64,000 nt of DNA, taken from positions 1 through 64,000 of the forward strand of contig NZ_FOIV01000002.1 in the NCBI RefSeq assembly GCF_900109055.1, written 5' to 3'. A program made the translations under genes and the position numbers. Numbering within the stretch: the stretch's first letter is position 1; each line of letters starts with the position of its first letter. The DNA comes from Prevotella sp. khp7. GTDB lineage: Bacteria; Bacteroidota; Bacteroidia; Bacteroidales; Bacteroidaceae. Positions 43,401 through 51,450 of this stretch are shown in pieces. The notes below the pieces were generated by a model. That model had not been told where the DNA came from. It worked only from the letters and a program-made list of their open reading frames with translations, and made no database searches.

Positions 43401-43722
43401 TAATCTGGAAGTTGTCACGATTGCCAACGGCAATCTGCTGTGTCTCAAAGCCGATGAACGATACGACAATCGTCGCACCCGGCTTCACGTTAAGTGTAAA
43501 GTTACCATCAAGGTCGGTAACCGTAGCATTTGTGGTACCCTTTTCCACTACACTGGCTCCGATGACGGGACCCATTGCATCGACTACAGTACCTGTAATC
43601 TTCTTCGCTGCCTGCTGAACCTCCTGAGGAGCTCCTGCGGCATAGGCATTTGACGAGTAACCAAGTCCCAACAGAGCCAAGGTGCTCATCAACAGCGCTG
43701 TCTTCTTAAATTTTCGATTCAT
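40465..43722 (-). CDS. SusC-like TonB-dependent transporter
   Basis: 1085 residues. A signal peptide (ALLMSTLALLGLGYSSNAYA) is followed by a carboxypeptidase-D-like domain (ITGTVVDAMGPVIGASVVEK, about 42-120), the TonB-box-side EEVVVVGYGVQKKK, the plug (LNTTNALTAMQSSTPGVQIT and DVLKDAASAAIYGARAANGV) and a 22-strand barrel ending in FIVGASIKF with a C-terminal aromatic. It imports glycan fragments across the outer membrane with the SusD partner. There is no N-terminal STN domain and no ECF sigma/anti-sigma or hybrid two-component regulator beside it. The transcript seems to have a leader of about 200 bases. Confidence 0.96.
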   Translation of the reverse strand: MNRKFKKTALLMSTLALLGLGYSSNAYAAGAPQEVQQAAKKITGTVVDAMGPVIGASVVEKGTTNATVTDLDGNFTLNVKPGATIVVSFIGFETQQIAVGNRDNFQITLKDDNAVLEEVVVVGYGVQKKKLVTGATVQVKGEEIAKLNTTNALTAMQSSTPGVQITQSSSQPGKGFKVNIRGVGTMGTSSPLLIIDGINSGTADDGLNGLNPNDIESIDVLKDAASAAIYGARAANGVILVTTKQGKAGKVQVQYDAYVGWSNAYKVPGTVNAQQYMQIINETNFNTYGTATNWSSIVPQAILDKVDKGWEGTDWFKEYENKNALQFSHAVTMTGGSDRSKFSMSLNYSSNEGIMGADNASNYKRYGGRINSEHVLLKANNRDVITIGENLSYWYHRSHDLAESNGYWNIMQAAYIASPLVEPYDADGNLASYKNNGAGYSTMIYNNPLNHFLNGGFNSINKNRDFGLGATFYWIIEPIKNLRYRGQFNTGYSASNYRSISKPFSSSSTSSSANFDLSMGEYESSSFTLENTLSYILPKLGKHTIDILVGQSLERSNWSSGMNMSFTVDESNLNSLVRNGWDYNIPSNYETQYMTGHGGYDNPMQGSIASFFSRLNWNYDEKYMATAIFRADGSNNFARGHRWGYFPSFSAGWVISNEKFMESTKSWMDFLKFRASWGQNGNCQIPNFYYLSNIAFSPTEYADYGYKFSSDMVKTVDSNIYTTGAYAKNAPNPDVTWETSEQINIGFDALFINGKLGLNFDWYVKKTKDWLLSAPMNEVLGYEEPAMINGGDVKNTGFELALSWRDQVNKDFSYHANVNVATNKNEVTRIANANGFINGQVDAIFENSSFASRVELGHPIGYFYGMSYSGIWQNQAQIDAARAAGKAMLPNAAPGDPIWDDFSGDGTIDYDADRHEIGNPHPDVTLGVSLGCEYKGFDFAVTGSGAFGMQVLQCYRTALLANQYNSYTVDAFDRWHGEGTSNKYPRLTVGQIADQWVSTRYMQDADYFKIQNITLGYNFNKIWKNSPFRQLRLYVQAQNLYTFTGYTGVDPEVGSSGGKDSWARGIDVGLYPSARTFIVGASIKF

Positions 43723-43935
43723 ACTTAAGTATTTACTATAGATTAAATTTGGTTTGTATTGAATACATTTTTAGTCATTTTGATGTGCACAACATCCTCG
43801 AGTCTGCTTATACTATAAATAAGGTACACGAGACTCCTAACAGTTAAGAAGAATTGTTTTGGTTCATACGTTTTGGTTTCTTTTTAAATTTGAATATTAA
43901 TAGTTATAGTTCATTAGAACACATTGTAACGCTTG

Positions 43936-43943
43936 CAAAGTTA
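43936..43943 (-). promoter_or_regulatory. -7 box of SusC operon
   Basis: TAACTTTG on the minus strand (43943-43936), preceded by an A/T-rich stretch instead of a clear TTTG. Transcription would begin about 210 bases before the start codon. Confidence 0.5.
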
Positions 43944-44050
43944 AACTAAATTTAAAAAAAATAACTACTTTTTATTGACAGAAACTGATACTTTTTTCCC
44001 AAAGTGTAATTTACAACCAAAAAAGTAGCAGAAAAGAGCATAATTATACG

Positions 44051-44118
44051 AATAAGTGTAGGCACAACAACATCATTTTTGATGGTTTTTAACAATAAAT
44101 GTGCCTAATACACTTATT
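44051..44118. terminator. stem-loop after NigD-like lipoprotein gene
   Basis: aataagtgta (44051-44060) pairs with tacacttatt (44109-44118), and ggcac (44061-44065) with gtgcc (44101-44105), leaving a 3-base bulge and a 35-base loop. It begins 24 bases beyond the lipoprotein stop on the minus strand. Confidence 0.5.
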
Positions 44119-44142
44119 ATATGGACGAACTTACAGAAGAAA

Positions 44143-44814
44143 CTATTTACGAAGAAAAAGAGTTTTCTGAATAGGACCAGAGTAAGTATTCAGGAATATA
44201 GATACAGAATCAGCATCCAATTTCTGAGTAGGGATACTGATGTAGGCTTTAGTTGAGTAATACTCAGGCACTCGATTCTGGTCGTGATGAAGTAGCAGAT
44301 GTCGGGTGCGAGTACCATCGACATGCGAAATAACGGTATCTGTAAGGATTGCTAATTGCTGCACAGCAGAAGTATCGTCGGTAACACCAGTCTTCAACTG
44401 AAGATAAATATTCAGGTATTTCGCCGATTTGCTCAACCATAGGCTTTCAAACTTAACAGGATCAGTACGAAACTCTCTGTCGAAATCTTTAAGAGGCTTC
44501 ACCATAGGACAAGGAACCTGAGCCATAGAAACGATTTCGGCAGTTTGTCGGCCTAATGATTTTAGCTTATTATAAAATAACATACAACGGTAGACTGTGT
44601 CAGCCTTAGCAATCCATTTGGCTGTATAAGGTTCTGTAAGCAATAACAGCTCACCATCATCAGTAATGACAGACATCACTTGTTTGTTACCATTGATCTG
44701 AGCTTCCACAAAATCGCCACGCATCAGAGAGTACTTGCCTTCGCCCTTCTCGTAGGCATCTTGCTCGCAACCACACAACAAACAAACAACAATAAAGACT
44801 AGAACCTTTTTCAT
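44143..44814 (-). CDS. NigD-like lipoprotein
   Basis: 223 residues with lipobox CLLCGC (Cys about 16). The sequence resembles the NigD-like lipoprotein family of Bacteroidetes: an N-terminal strand domain (YSLMRGDFVEAQINGNKQVM, LLLTEPYTAKWIAKADTVYR) and a C-terminal sandwich (YLNIYLQLKTGVTDD, RTRHLLLHHDQNRVPEYYST). Despite the family name, no bacteriocin locus is near, and function is unknown. The start overlaps the stop of the acyltransferase gene (ATGA at 44811-44814), placing it last in the envelope operon that begins with the PASTA gene. Confidence 0.6.
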   Translation of the reverse strand: MKKVLVFIVVCLLCGCEQDAYEKGEGKYSLMRGDFVEAQINGNKQVMSVITDDGELLLLTEPYTAKWIAKADTVYRCMLFYNKLKSLGRQTAEIVSMAQVPCPMVKPLKDFDREFRTDPVKFESLWLSKSAKYLNIYLQLKTGVTDDTSAVQQLAILTDTVISHVDGTRTRHLLLHHDQNRVPEYYSTKAYISIPTQKLDADSVSIFLNTYSGPIQKTLFLRK

Positions 44815-45953
44815 TGAGCATCCATTTTGTTACGTACAGGGTTAGCATACATTGTCAACATGCGCTCACGAAGGAAGGCCTCATCCTTGTTAGGCAGTTG
44901 AATCTTCGCTATCTGACCAGCCAGATATTGTTCGAAGCGCTGCTTGTCAGCCTCGGTGTAATGGGCAGCATAGGCATGGTCGCCATTCAATTCATCGAGC
45001 GCAATGTAATTGCAAGGATAGAGTTCGTAGCCACGATGTATCTCGCAGTCCATACGCTCGGCCAAAGCCTTAAACCACTCCGTCTTGGGCAACTCAGAGA
45101 GTTCGTCGATCCAGGTGTTGATAGGAGTTGCCGGGCGATATACCACACGACCTTTATAGCCAAAGATACCCGTCTTCATATTGTCGAGGTCATCCTGACG
45201 CGACTTTTTGAACGCAGGATTATCACGCTTCTGCTGGAACTCCTGCGCCTTCAGATAGTCGCACGGATCGAACTCGTAACTGATGGTAAGTGGTACGATG
45301 TTCAGTTCCTTCAAATCACCACCCATCGCCAGCATCTTAAGTACGGCATCCTGCGTATGATCGCTTGAGTCCTTAGCACGTCCCTCACGCTGCGCAATCC
45401 ATATATTCTCGCGCTTCTGGGTAACGGCATAATGGATATAGCGGCTCATCAGCTGCGAGGCAGCCAACGTCTCGCGGAGTGAGAGACCGCGACGAACGGT
45501 AAAAGCCTTGTTCATGCGTACCAGACGCTTAATCCAAGGATAGATAAGCAGGTTATCGCCAATACCTATCTCGACGGTAGTGGGATAACCGGCTTCAACC
45601 AGCAACACATCAAGGAAAGCCGAATCGAGCACAATATCGCGATGATTCGACACGAATGTGTAACGCTGACTCTTATCATAAGAAGCAATCGAAGAATCCA
45701 AGAACGAGCAACCATCGGTATGCTTGCGCATGATGTACTTAACCACCGGCTTCATGAAACGCTTCTGGAAATCGAGCGGGGTCTTGATACCCATGAAAGC
45801 CAGACGTAACAAACCATTACGCACCGATTTAGGCAACCAAGGGGCAAAGCCCTTCATCACGATATTAAACTGCCTGTCGTTGAGCAAGTCGTCGAAGGCC
45901 TGTTTCATCTCTTCCGCCTCGTACGGTCGGATTTCATCGAATTCTTCTCCCAT
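44811..45953 (-). CDS. PlsC-like acyltransferase
   Basis: 380 residues. The acyltransferase block shows FVSNHRDIVLDSAFLDVLL (about residues 97-115), then RRGLSLRETL and IWIAQREGRAKDSSDHTQ, the motifs I-III of glycerol-3-phosphate or 1-acylglycerol-3-phosphate acyltransferases, although the histidine-aspartate spacing differs slightly from the textbook HX4D (H-R-D with a later Asp). The extra 150-residue C-terminal part fits a Bacteroidetes subfamily. It likely acylates a lipid precursor at the inner membrane. It starts 3 bases after ddl. Confidence 0.8.
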   Translation of the reverse strand: MGEEFDEIRPYEAEEMKQAFDDLLNDRQFNIVMKGFAPWLPKSVRNGLLRLAFMGIKTPLDFQKRFMKPVVKYIMRKHTDGCSFLDSSIASYDKSQRYTFVSNHRDIVLDSAFLDVLLVEAGYPTTVEIGIGDNLLIYPWIKRLVRMNKAFTVRRGLSLRETLAASQLMSRYIHYAVTQKRENIWIAQREGRAKDSSDHTQDAVLKMLAMGGDLKELNIVPLTISYEFDPCDYLKAQEFQQKRDNPAFKKSRQDDLDNMKTGIFGYKGRVVYRPATPINTWIDELSELPKTEWFKALAERMDCEIHRGYELYPCNYIALDELNGDHAYAAHYTEADKQRFEQYLAGQIAKIQLPNKDEAFLRERMLTMYANPVRNKMDAQ

Positions 45954-45956
45954 ATA

Positions 45957-46949
45957 TTAATCAAACTGATTCTCAACAATCTCTGTCAGCACATCTGTCA
46001 TCGACAGACCAGCTGCACGCACCTGCTGAGGGATAAAGCTGGTAGCTGTCATGCCTGGTGTAGTATTCACCTCAAGCATAGAAACCTTACCCTCCTTAGA
46101 GATAATATAATCGATACGGATGATACCATTACAATGTAGAATATCGTAGATATGACTGGTAATCTTTGCCACACGATCAGCCACATCCTGAGGAATACGG
46201 GCAGGAGTTATTTCCTGTACCTGACCATTATATTTTGCATCATAGTCAAAGAATTCGTTGCTGGTTACGACCTCTGTGGCAGGCAATACGACCGATTTCT
46301 CCTTTGTCTTATAAACACCGATAGAAATTTCAGTTCCTTCTAGGAAACTCTCTACCATAATTTCCGGACTCTCCATCATAGCCTTACGGATAGCAGGGGC
46401 TAACTGGTCTTTGTTCTTAACCTTAGAAACACCAAACGAAGAACCATCTGCAGCAGGTTTTACAAAACATGGCATGCCAATACGCTCTTCTATCTCATCA
46501 TCGGAAACCAGTTCTTCATAGCCCTTACGAATAAGCAATGAGTCAGCCACGCTGACACCATAGCTACGCAGATACTGATTAAGCACAAACTTATCAAAAG
46601 TTATGGCCTCGACCAGAACGCCACTAGTAGAATAAGGCAGCCCTATCAGATCGAAATAGCCCTGTAACAAGCCATTCTCACCTGGTGTACCATGAATGGT
46701 GATATAAGCATAATCAAACAAACGCGCCTCGCCTTTCTCAATAAACGAAAAGTCGTTGCGATCAATTTGGGCCGTTGTGCCATCAGGCAACTCCACGTGC
46801 CAGTCCTGTCCTTTGATGTCAACAATATATACATTGTAGCGTTCCTTATCGAAGAAGGAGTACAGCCCCTGTGCTGAGCGCAATGAAACGTCGTGCTCTG
46901 ATGAGTCGCCACCACAAACAATGGCAATAGTTCTTTTCAAATTTTTCAT
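45957..46949 (-). CDS. ddl: D-alanine-D-alanine ligase
   Basis: 330 residues of the ATP-grasp fold. IAIVCGGDSSEHDVSLRSAQ at the N-terminus, ITIHGTPGENGLLQGYFDLI, PCFVKPAADGSSFGVSKVKN (ATP lysine) and MLEVNTTPGMTATSFIPQQV (metal and substrate site) are all present. It makes the D-Ala-D-Ala dipeptide for peptidoglycan. It lies in an operon with a PASTA protein that may bind peptidoglycan, 22 bases after rluD. Confidence 0.96.
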   Translation of the reverse strand: MKNLKRTIAIVCGGDSSEHDVSLRSAQGLYSFFDKERYNVYIVDIKGQDWHVELPDGTTAQIDRNDFSFIEKGEARLFDYAYITIHGTPGENGLLQGYFDLIGLPYSTSGVLVEAITFDKFVLNQYLRSYGVSVADSLLIRKGYEELVSDDEIEERIGMPCFVKPAADGSSFGVSKVKNKDQLAPAIRKAMMESPEIMVESFLEGTEISIGVYKTKEKSVVLPATEVVTSNEFFDYDAKYNGQVQEITPARIPQDVADRVAKITSHIYDILHCNGIIRIDYIISKEGKVSMLEVNTTPGMTATSFIPQQVRAAGLSMTDVLTEIVENQFD

Positions 46950-46971
46950 TGTATCCTTTTACATTATAACC

Positions 46972-48048
46972 TTAATATTCTTTTACCTTTACATACTTCC
47001 TCCACTTGTCAACCAGGGCAGTCATGTCGACAGGCCACTCTGAAGTAAAGTCCATCTGCTCGCCTGTGGTAGGATGTACAAACCCCAGCGTCTTAGCATG
47101 AAGCACCTGACGAGGACAGAGTTTAAAACAGTTTTGAATGTATGCCTTATAACTAGCTGTGCGCTCACCTCGCAGGATCTCCATTCCACCATAACGCTCG
47201 TCGGCAAACAGCGGGTGGCCGATATGCTTCATATGAGCACGAATCTGATGGGTGCGCCCCGTTTCCAAAATGCATTCCACCAAGGTCGTATACCCATAAC
47301 GTTCCATCACTTTATAATGAGTGACTGCAGGCTTCCCTATTTCTGAATCTGGCGGGAAGACATCCATACGCAAACGATCTCTGATGTCGCGACCGATATT
47401 ACCTTCAATACGTCCTTCATCTTCTACGAAATTGCCCCAGACCAGCGCATTATAACTACGATGGGTGGTTTTGTTGAAGAACTGCTTACCGAGAGAAGTC
47501 TTGGCATCTGGAGTCTTAGCCACAACCAGCAAGCCACTAGTGTCTTTATCAATACGATGCACCAATCCGACCTCTGGATCATTAGGATCATAAGACTCTA
47601 AATCCTTTAAATGCCAGGCTATGGCATTTACCAAAGTCCCACTAAAGTTACCGCATCCAGGATGAACCACCATACCTGCGGGCTTATTAATCACCATCAG
47701 ATCGTTGTCTTCATAGACCACATCCAATGGTATCTCCTCAGGCTCAATAGTCGTATCATAGTGAGGACGGTTCAGCATGAGGGTAATTATGTCCCCCCCA
47801 CGAACCTTATAATTGCTCTTTACGGAAGTGCCGTTTACGTGAATGAAACCTGCCTCAGCCGCCTTTTGAATTCTATTACGACTAGAATGGGGGTGATGTT
47901 CAGAGATATACTTATCAATACGGACAGGCACTTGGCCCTTATCAACCTCTAGGCGAAAGTGCTCATACAATTGTCCTCCGTCTTCTACCTCACCAGAACT
48001 ATCGTCAGACAACAAGTCAATATCATCCAATTCTTCGTCTGCTATCAT
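46972..48048 (-). CDS. rluD: large-subunit pseudouridine synthase RluD-type
   Basis: 358 residues. An acidic 30-residue N-terminal extension precedes an S4 RNA-binding domain (VRIDKYISEHHPHSSRNRIQ) and the catalytic domain with GLVHRIDKDTSGLLVVAKT, which carries the essential Asp, and LETGRTHQIRAHMKHIGHPL. It modifies uridines of 23S rRNA helix 69 in characterised members. Its start overlaps the PASTA gene stop. The N-terminal extension is unusual for E. coli RluD but common in Bacteroidetes homologues. Confidence 0.93.
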   Translation of the reverse strand: MIADEELDDIDLLSDDSSGEVEDGGQLYEHFRLEVDKGQVPVRIDKYISEHHPHSSRNRIQKAAEAGFIHVNGTSVKSNYKVRGGDIITLMLNRPHYDTTIEPEEIPLDVVYEDNDLMVINKPAGMVVHPGCGNFSGTLVNAIAWHLKDLESYDPNDPEVGLVHRIDKDTSGLLVVAKTPDAKTSLGKQFFNKTTHRSYNALVWGNFVEDEGRIEGNIGRDIRDRLRMDVFPPDSEIGKPAVTHYKVMERYGYTTLVECILETGRTHQIRAHMKHIGHPLFADERYGGMEILRGERTASYKAYIQNCFKLCPRQVLHAKTLGFVHPTTGEQMDFTSEWPVDMTALVDKWRKYVKVKEY

Positions 48049-48689
48049 TCTGTTACTTCTTCAAAATCATCCACATCACCATTCAGCATCAACTGATACT
48101 CTGGCTCTATATAGTCGATTTCCTCATCAGAATCATACGTACCACTACCTATCATCAACGTGAGAGGGCTTTCTATTGAGACATGATCACCTGTAGAAAC
48201 TCTGCGGCCTCTGCAAAGAATACCATACACCCAATCCTTCTCACCTTCAACCAACTTCGGAGGAAGCAACTTGAATCCTAGTGCCATCAACTTGGCCTCT
48301 GCTTCACGGTAACTGCTATTGTCAACCACATCAGGAATAGCAAAGGAAGGTGACGACGGAGAGTTAACCGTTACATAAACGGTATGCCCACTTTTAACCT
48401 TCGTACCAGGTCCAGGATTCTGAGAGAGAATACAATCGGCTGGGAGTTGCTTATTATAGCCCGAATCACTGACAACGATATTCAATCCATCTTCCGTCAT
48501 CAGACTATATGCATCCTTATACAACATACCTTCAACCTTAGCCACTTCGATACCCTCTCCATGATGCGTATACCAATCAAGTCCGTATTTCACACCAATC
48601 GCCAAGGCTATCACTACCAACAACATAGCAAGCAGATGCCCCAGCAGGAATTTACTGCAAAACTTCCCAAAGAAATCCTTTGCTTTCAT
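48045..48689 (-). CDS. PASTA-domain membrane protein
   Basis: 214 residues. A short cytoplasmic N-terminus, one membrane helix (HLLAMLLVVIALAIGVKYGL, about 18-37), then two PASTA domains (about 48-112 with SQNPGPGTKVKSGHTVYVTV and about 113-180) and an acidic tail. There is no kinase or transpeptidase domain. PASTA domains bind peptidoglycan stems in other proteins. It is first in the operon with rluD, ddl, the acyltransferase and the NigD-like gene, with a -33/-7 promoter directly upstream. Confidence 0.85.
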   Translation of the reverse strand: MKAKDFFGKFCSKFLLGHLLAMLLVVIALAIGVKYGLDWYTHHGEGIEVAKVEGMLYKDAYSLMTEDGLNIVVSDSGYNKQLPADCILSQNPGPGTKVKSGHTVYVTVNSPSSPSFAIPDVVDNSSYREAEAKLMALGFKLLPPKLVEGEKDWVYGILCRGRRVSTGDHVSIESPLTLMIGSGTYDSDEEIDYIEPEYQLMLNGDVDDFEEVTE

Positions 48690-48709
48690 TTTAATTGTTA
48701 TTTATGGCG

Positions 48710-48740
48710 CAAAGGTACAAAAAAAACAGAAAGAAGCAAA
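48710..48740 (-). promoter_or_regulatory. promoter of PASTA-rluD-ddl operon
   Basis: Minus strand TTTG (48740-48737), 19 bases, TACCTTTG (48717-48710). The -33 element lies in the loop of the rpmH terminator. Confidence 0.75.
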
Positions 48741-48766
48741 GATTCTTCTCTACTTCTTTCTGTTTT
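48723..48766 (-). terminator. rpmH terminator
   Basis: aaaacagaaagaag (48723-48736) pairs perfectly with cttctttctgtttt (48753-48766), 14 bp with a 16-base loop; on the minus strand a run of T residues follows, as in an intrinsic terminator. Confidence 0.8.
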
Positions 48767-48795
48767 AACCAAATTTTCTTTGATAAGTCGGATTT

Positions 48796-48951
48796 TTACT
48801 TTCCGTGATTCTCATCAGAAACTGTTAACTTCTTGCGACCCTTTGCACGACGTGCAGCCAGTACGCGACGACCATTCTTTGTGGCCATTCTCTCACGGAA
48901 GCCGTGCTTATTTACGCGACGGCGATTGTGCGGCTGAAATGTTCTCTTCAT
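48796..48951 (-). CDS. rpmH: 50S ribosomal protein L34
   Basis: 51 residues, [20 protein letters not shown] at the N-terminus and [16 protein letters not shown] in the middle, unmistakable L34. It is strongly basic with a short C-terminal tail ending in DENHGK. Stop at 48796-48798, start at 48949-48951. It has its own promoter (48998-49028) divergent from efp and a strong terminator. It is not beside rnpA or dnaA as in many other bacteria. Confidence 0.97.
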   Translation of the reverse strand: MKRTFQPHNRRRVNKHGFRERMATKNGRRVLAARRAKGRKKLTVSDENHGK

Positions 48952-48997
48952 TGCTTTATACTTATTTTATTTTGTTGTTATTTACCGATTTGGGGTG

Positions 48998-49028
48998 CAA
49001 AAGTACTCATTTCTTTTGAATTACGCAA
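48998..49028 (-). promoter_or_regulatory. rpmH promoter
   Basis: Minus strand TTG (49028-49026), 20 bases, TACTTTTG (49005-48998). Confidence 0.65.
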
Positions 49029-49054
49029 GTTTTATGCGAAATTTAGTGCAACTT

Positions 49055-49087
49055 TTTGTGTTTTTTACTAAAAAAGGTGTACCTTTG
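49055..49087 (+). promoter_or_regulatory. efp promoter
   Basis: TTTG (49055-49058), 21 bases, TACCTTTG (49080-49087), 36 bases before the efp start and back to back with the rpmH promoter. Confidence 0.7.
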
Positions 49088-49123
49088 CACCCGAAAACGA
49101 TAAAAAGTAACATTTTTAGGTAT

Positions 49124-49690
49124 ATGATTAATTCACAAGACATTAAAAAAGGTACTGCTATCCGTATGGATGGTGGCATCTGGGTGTGCATCGATTTCCA
49201 GCACAGAAAGCCAGGTAAGGGTAACACAATTATGATCATCAAAGTGAAGAACGTTTCTGATGGTCGCGTACTGGAGCGTCGCTTCAACATCGGTGAGAAG
49301 TTGGAGGATGTTATCATCGAGCGCCGCCCCTACCAGTATCTCTATGAGGACCAGTCTGGTCGTATCTTCATGAATCAGGAGACTTTCGAGCAGATTCCTA
49401 TCGACAACGAACTCGTTATCGGTCACGAATATATGAAGGAGAGCGATATCGTAGAAGTTGTTTCAGATACAACCGACGGCACTATTCTGTATGCTGAAAT
49501 GCCTGTTAAGACCGTGCTCCGCGTCACACACTCAGAGCCAGGTATCAAGGGCGACACCGCAACAAACACCCTGAAGCCTGCCACACTGGAGACTGGTGTA
49601 GAGGTTCGCGTGCCCCTGTTCATCAACGAGGGCGATCTGATTCAGGTTGATACTCGCGATGGTAGCTATCTGCAGCGCGTAAAGGAATAA
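49124..49690 (+). CDS. efp: elongation factor P
   Basis: 188 residues from the ATG at 49124; an upstream in-frame ATG at 48995 lies before the promoter and is excluded. The EF-P N-terminal KOW-like domain starts MINSQDIKKGTAIRMDG and has the tip loop HRKPGKG with Lys32 at the position modified in many species. The two OB domains follow, with VRVPLFINEGDLIQVDTRDG near the C-terminus. It relieves ribosome stalling at polyproline. Its stop overlaps the next start as TAATG. Confidence 0.96.
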   Translation: MINSQDIKKGTAIRMDGGIWVCIDFQHRKPGKGNTIMIIKVKNVSDGRVLERRFNIGEKLEDVIIERRPYQYLYEDQSGRIFMNQETFEQIPIDNELVIGHEYMKESDIVEVVSDTTDGTILYAEMPVKTVLRVTHSEPGIKGDTATNTLKPATLETGVEVRVPLFINEGDLIQVDTRDGSYLQRVKE

Positions 49691-50679
49691 TGAAATTCTC
49701 TATCATCGTTCCTGTCTATAATCGTCCCGACGAAGTGGATGAGCTGCTGCAGAGTCTATGCATGCAGACGGTGAAGGACTTTGAGGTACTCATCGTAGAA
49801 GACGGATCGATAAAAACATGCAAGGATGTTTGCGACAAGTACGCAGACATCCTTGTTTTGCATTATTATGCAAAAGAGAACAGCGGCCCTGGGCAAAGTC
49901 GTAATTACGGAGCAGAGCGCGCCAAGGGTGAATATCTGTTGATACTCGATTCTGATGTGGTATTACCTACCGCCTATCTAACTGCCATCGACCAATTGTT
50001 ATCAGCCAACCCTACAGAAGCCTTTGGCGGTCCTGATGCATCCCACCCTTCATTCACACCTGTACAAAAAGCCATATCTTACTCAATGACTTCATTCTTT
50101 ACGACTGGTGGTATCCGAGGCGGAAAGGCAAAACTCGACAAGTTTTATCCACGTTCATTCAATATGGGTATTCGCAGGGATGTATACCAAAAGCTAGGCG
50201 GATTCACAAAGATGCGTTTTGGCGAGGACATCGACTTCTCCTATCGTATTGTAGAAGCAGGCTACCGTCCTCAGCTTTTCACCGAGGCATGGGTATGGCA
50301 TAAACGTCGCACGGATTTTCGAAAATTCTTCCGTCAGGTTTACAATAGTGGCATTGCTCGCATCAATTTGGAGAAGCGCCACCCTGGCACCATGAAGATT
50401 GTTCATCTGTTACCTACCGTCTTCACCATCGGTACGTTTGTCCTGACTCTTGCAGCACTTGTCTTTCCTGTCGCGCTCGTACCTATTATATTATATAGTA
50501 TTCTCATCCTCATCGATTCCAGCATCAACAACAAGAGTCTTTGGGTCGGATTACTAAGCATCCCAGCAGCATTCGTACAGTTAACGGGTTACGGGCTAGG
50601 CTTTATAGAGTCATGGTGGAAGCGCTGCGTGCTGAAGAAAGACGAGTTCCAAGCGTTTGAGAGGACCTTCTATAAATAA
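49690..50679 (+). CDS. family 2 glycosyltransferase, membrane-associated
   Basis: 329 residues. The GT2 (GT-A) domain begins FSIIVPVYNRPDEVDELLQ, has the DxD-like LILDSDVV and an acceptor-side GEDIDFSYRI (ED motif). The C-terminal 100 residues contain two or three membrane segments (TVFTIGTFVLTLAALVFPVA, LVPIILYSILILI). It should transfer a sugar from a nucleotide donor at the inner membrane. It is joined to efp by a 1-base overlap; acceptor unknown. Confidence 0.88.
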   Translation: MKFSIIVPVYNRPDEVDELLQSLCMQTVKDFEVLIVEDGSIKTCKDVCDKYADILVLHYYAKENSGPGQSRNYGAERAKGEYLLILDSDVVLPTAYLTAIDQLLSANPTEAFGGPDASHPSFTPVQKAISYSMTSFFTTGGIRGGKAKLDKFYPRSFNMGIRRDVYQKLGGFTKMRFGEDIDFSYRIVEAGYRPQLFTEAWVWHKRRTDFRKFFRQVYNSGIARINLEKRHPGTMKIVHLLPTVFTIGTFVLTLAALVFPVALVPIILYSILILIDSSINNKSLWVGLLSIPAAFVQLTGYGLGFIESWWKRCVLKKDEFQAFERTFYK

Positions 50680-50707
50680 CATCAATCACAAAGACTTTTA
50701 AATCAAC

Positions 50708-51394
50708 ATGGAAAAACTAAACATCAACCAATGGGCTATAGAAGACAGGCCAAGAGAAAAGATGGCCTTACTTGGCACTGAGGCGTTGAGTAGTGCGGAG
50801 TTGTTAGCAATCCTTATTGGTTCCGGATCGACCAAAGAAAGTGCTGTCGACCTGATGAAACGCATACTCAACGATTGTAACAACAACTTAAACACATTGG
50901 GCAAGATGTCAATCCACGACCTTTGTCAATACAATGGTATTGGAGACGCGAAAGCCATCAGCATCCTTGCCGCTTGCGAGTTAGGCAAACGTCGGCAAAT
51001 GGAGACGCCAGAAGAACGTCCAGACCTCGGCACTGCAACCCGTATTTACAATCACATGCGCCCCATCTTCCAAGACCTTGACGTCGAGGAGTTCTGGATT
51101 TTACTGATGAATCAGGACTATCGTCTCATTAAGAAAGTAAGAATCTCACATGGTGGTATCACAGAGGTTTCTGTTGATATTCGTATCATGATGAAAGAGG
51201 CTGTACTTTCCAATGCTACGATTATGGCTGTATGTCACAACCACCCTTCTGGCAACCTGAAGCCTAGCAATGACGACGACAACTTGACAAAGAGGATTCG
51301 TAGGGCGTGCGAGGTCATGTGCATTCATTTTCTCGACCACGTCATTATCACCGATGGTCACTACTATTCCTATCATGAGTCAGGCAGATGCTAA
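50708..51394 (+). CDS. radC: RadC-family JAB/MPN domain protein
   Basis: 228 residues. An N-terminal helix-hairpin-helix part (RPREKMALLGTEALSSAELL, NGIGDAKAISILAACEL) is followed by the JAMM-like domain with AVCHNHPSGNLKPSNDD (metal-binding His-His and Asp) and HVIITDGHYYSYHESG. It was named for DNA repair, but that role is disputed in the literature. Complete in length. Confidence 0.93.
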   Translation: MEKLNINQWAIEDRPREKMALLGTEALSSAELLAILIGSGSTKESAVDLMKRILNDCNNNLNTLGKMSIHDLCQYNGIGDAKAISILAACELGKRRQMETPEERPDLGTATRIYNHMRPIFQDLDVEEFWILLMNQDYRLIKKVRISHGGITEVSVDIRIMMKEAVLSNATIMAVCHNHPSGNLKPSNDDDNLTKRIRRACEVMCIHFLDHVIITDGHYYSYHESGRC

Positions 51395-51410
51395 CAAAAT
51401 AATAAAAATG

Positions 51411-51442
51411 TTTGGAGTTTCGGTCACTTATTTGTATCTTTG
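51411..51442 (+). promoter_or_regulatory. promoter of DUF59 gene
   Basis: TTTG (51411-51414), 20 bases, TATCTTTG (51435-51442). The coding ATG at 51451 is 8 bases beyond, so the leader is very short. Confidence 0.75.
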
Positions 51443-51450
51443 CAGCAATT

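Larger units (their letters stand above)
43723..44142. other. intergenic region upstream of SusC operon
   Basis: About 420 bases without a gene. Contains the susC -7 box (43936-43943), a possible leader hairpin with gagtct (43800-43805) and agactc (43831-43836), and a stem downstream of the lipoprotein gene (44051-44118). The A/T-rich stretch around 43945-43980 has no clear -33 element. Confidence 0.6.

Noticed and set aside
44143..44814. NigD-like protein as part of a bacteriocin cluster
   Set aside because: No precursor peptide, transporter or immunity gene is nearby; the gene lies at the end of an envelope operon.
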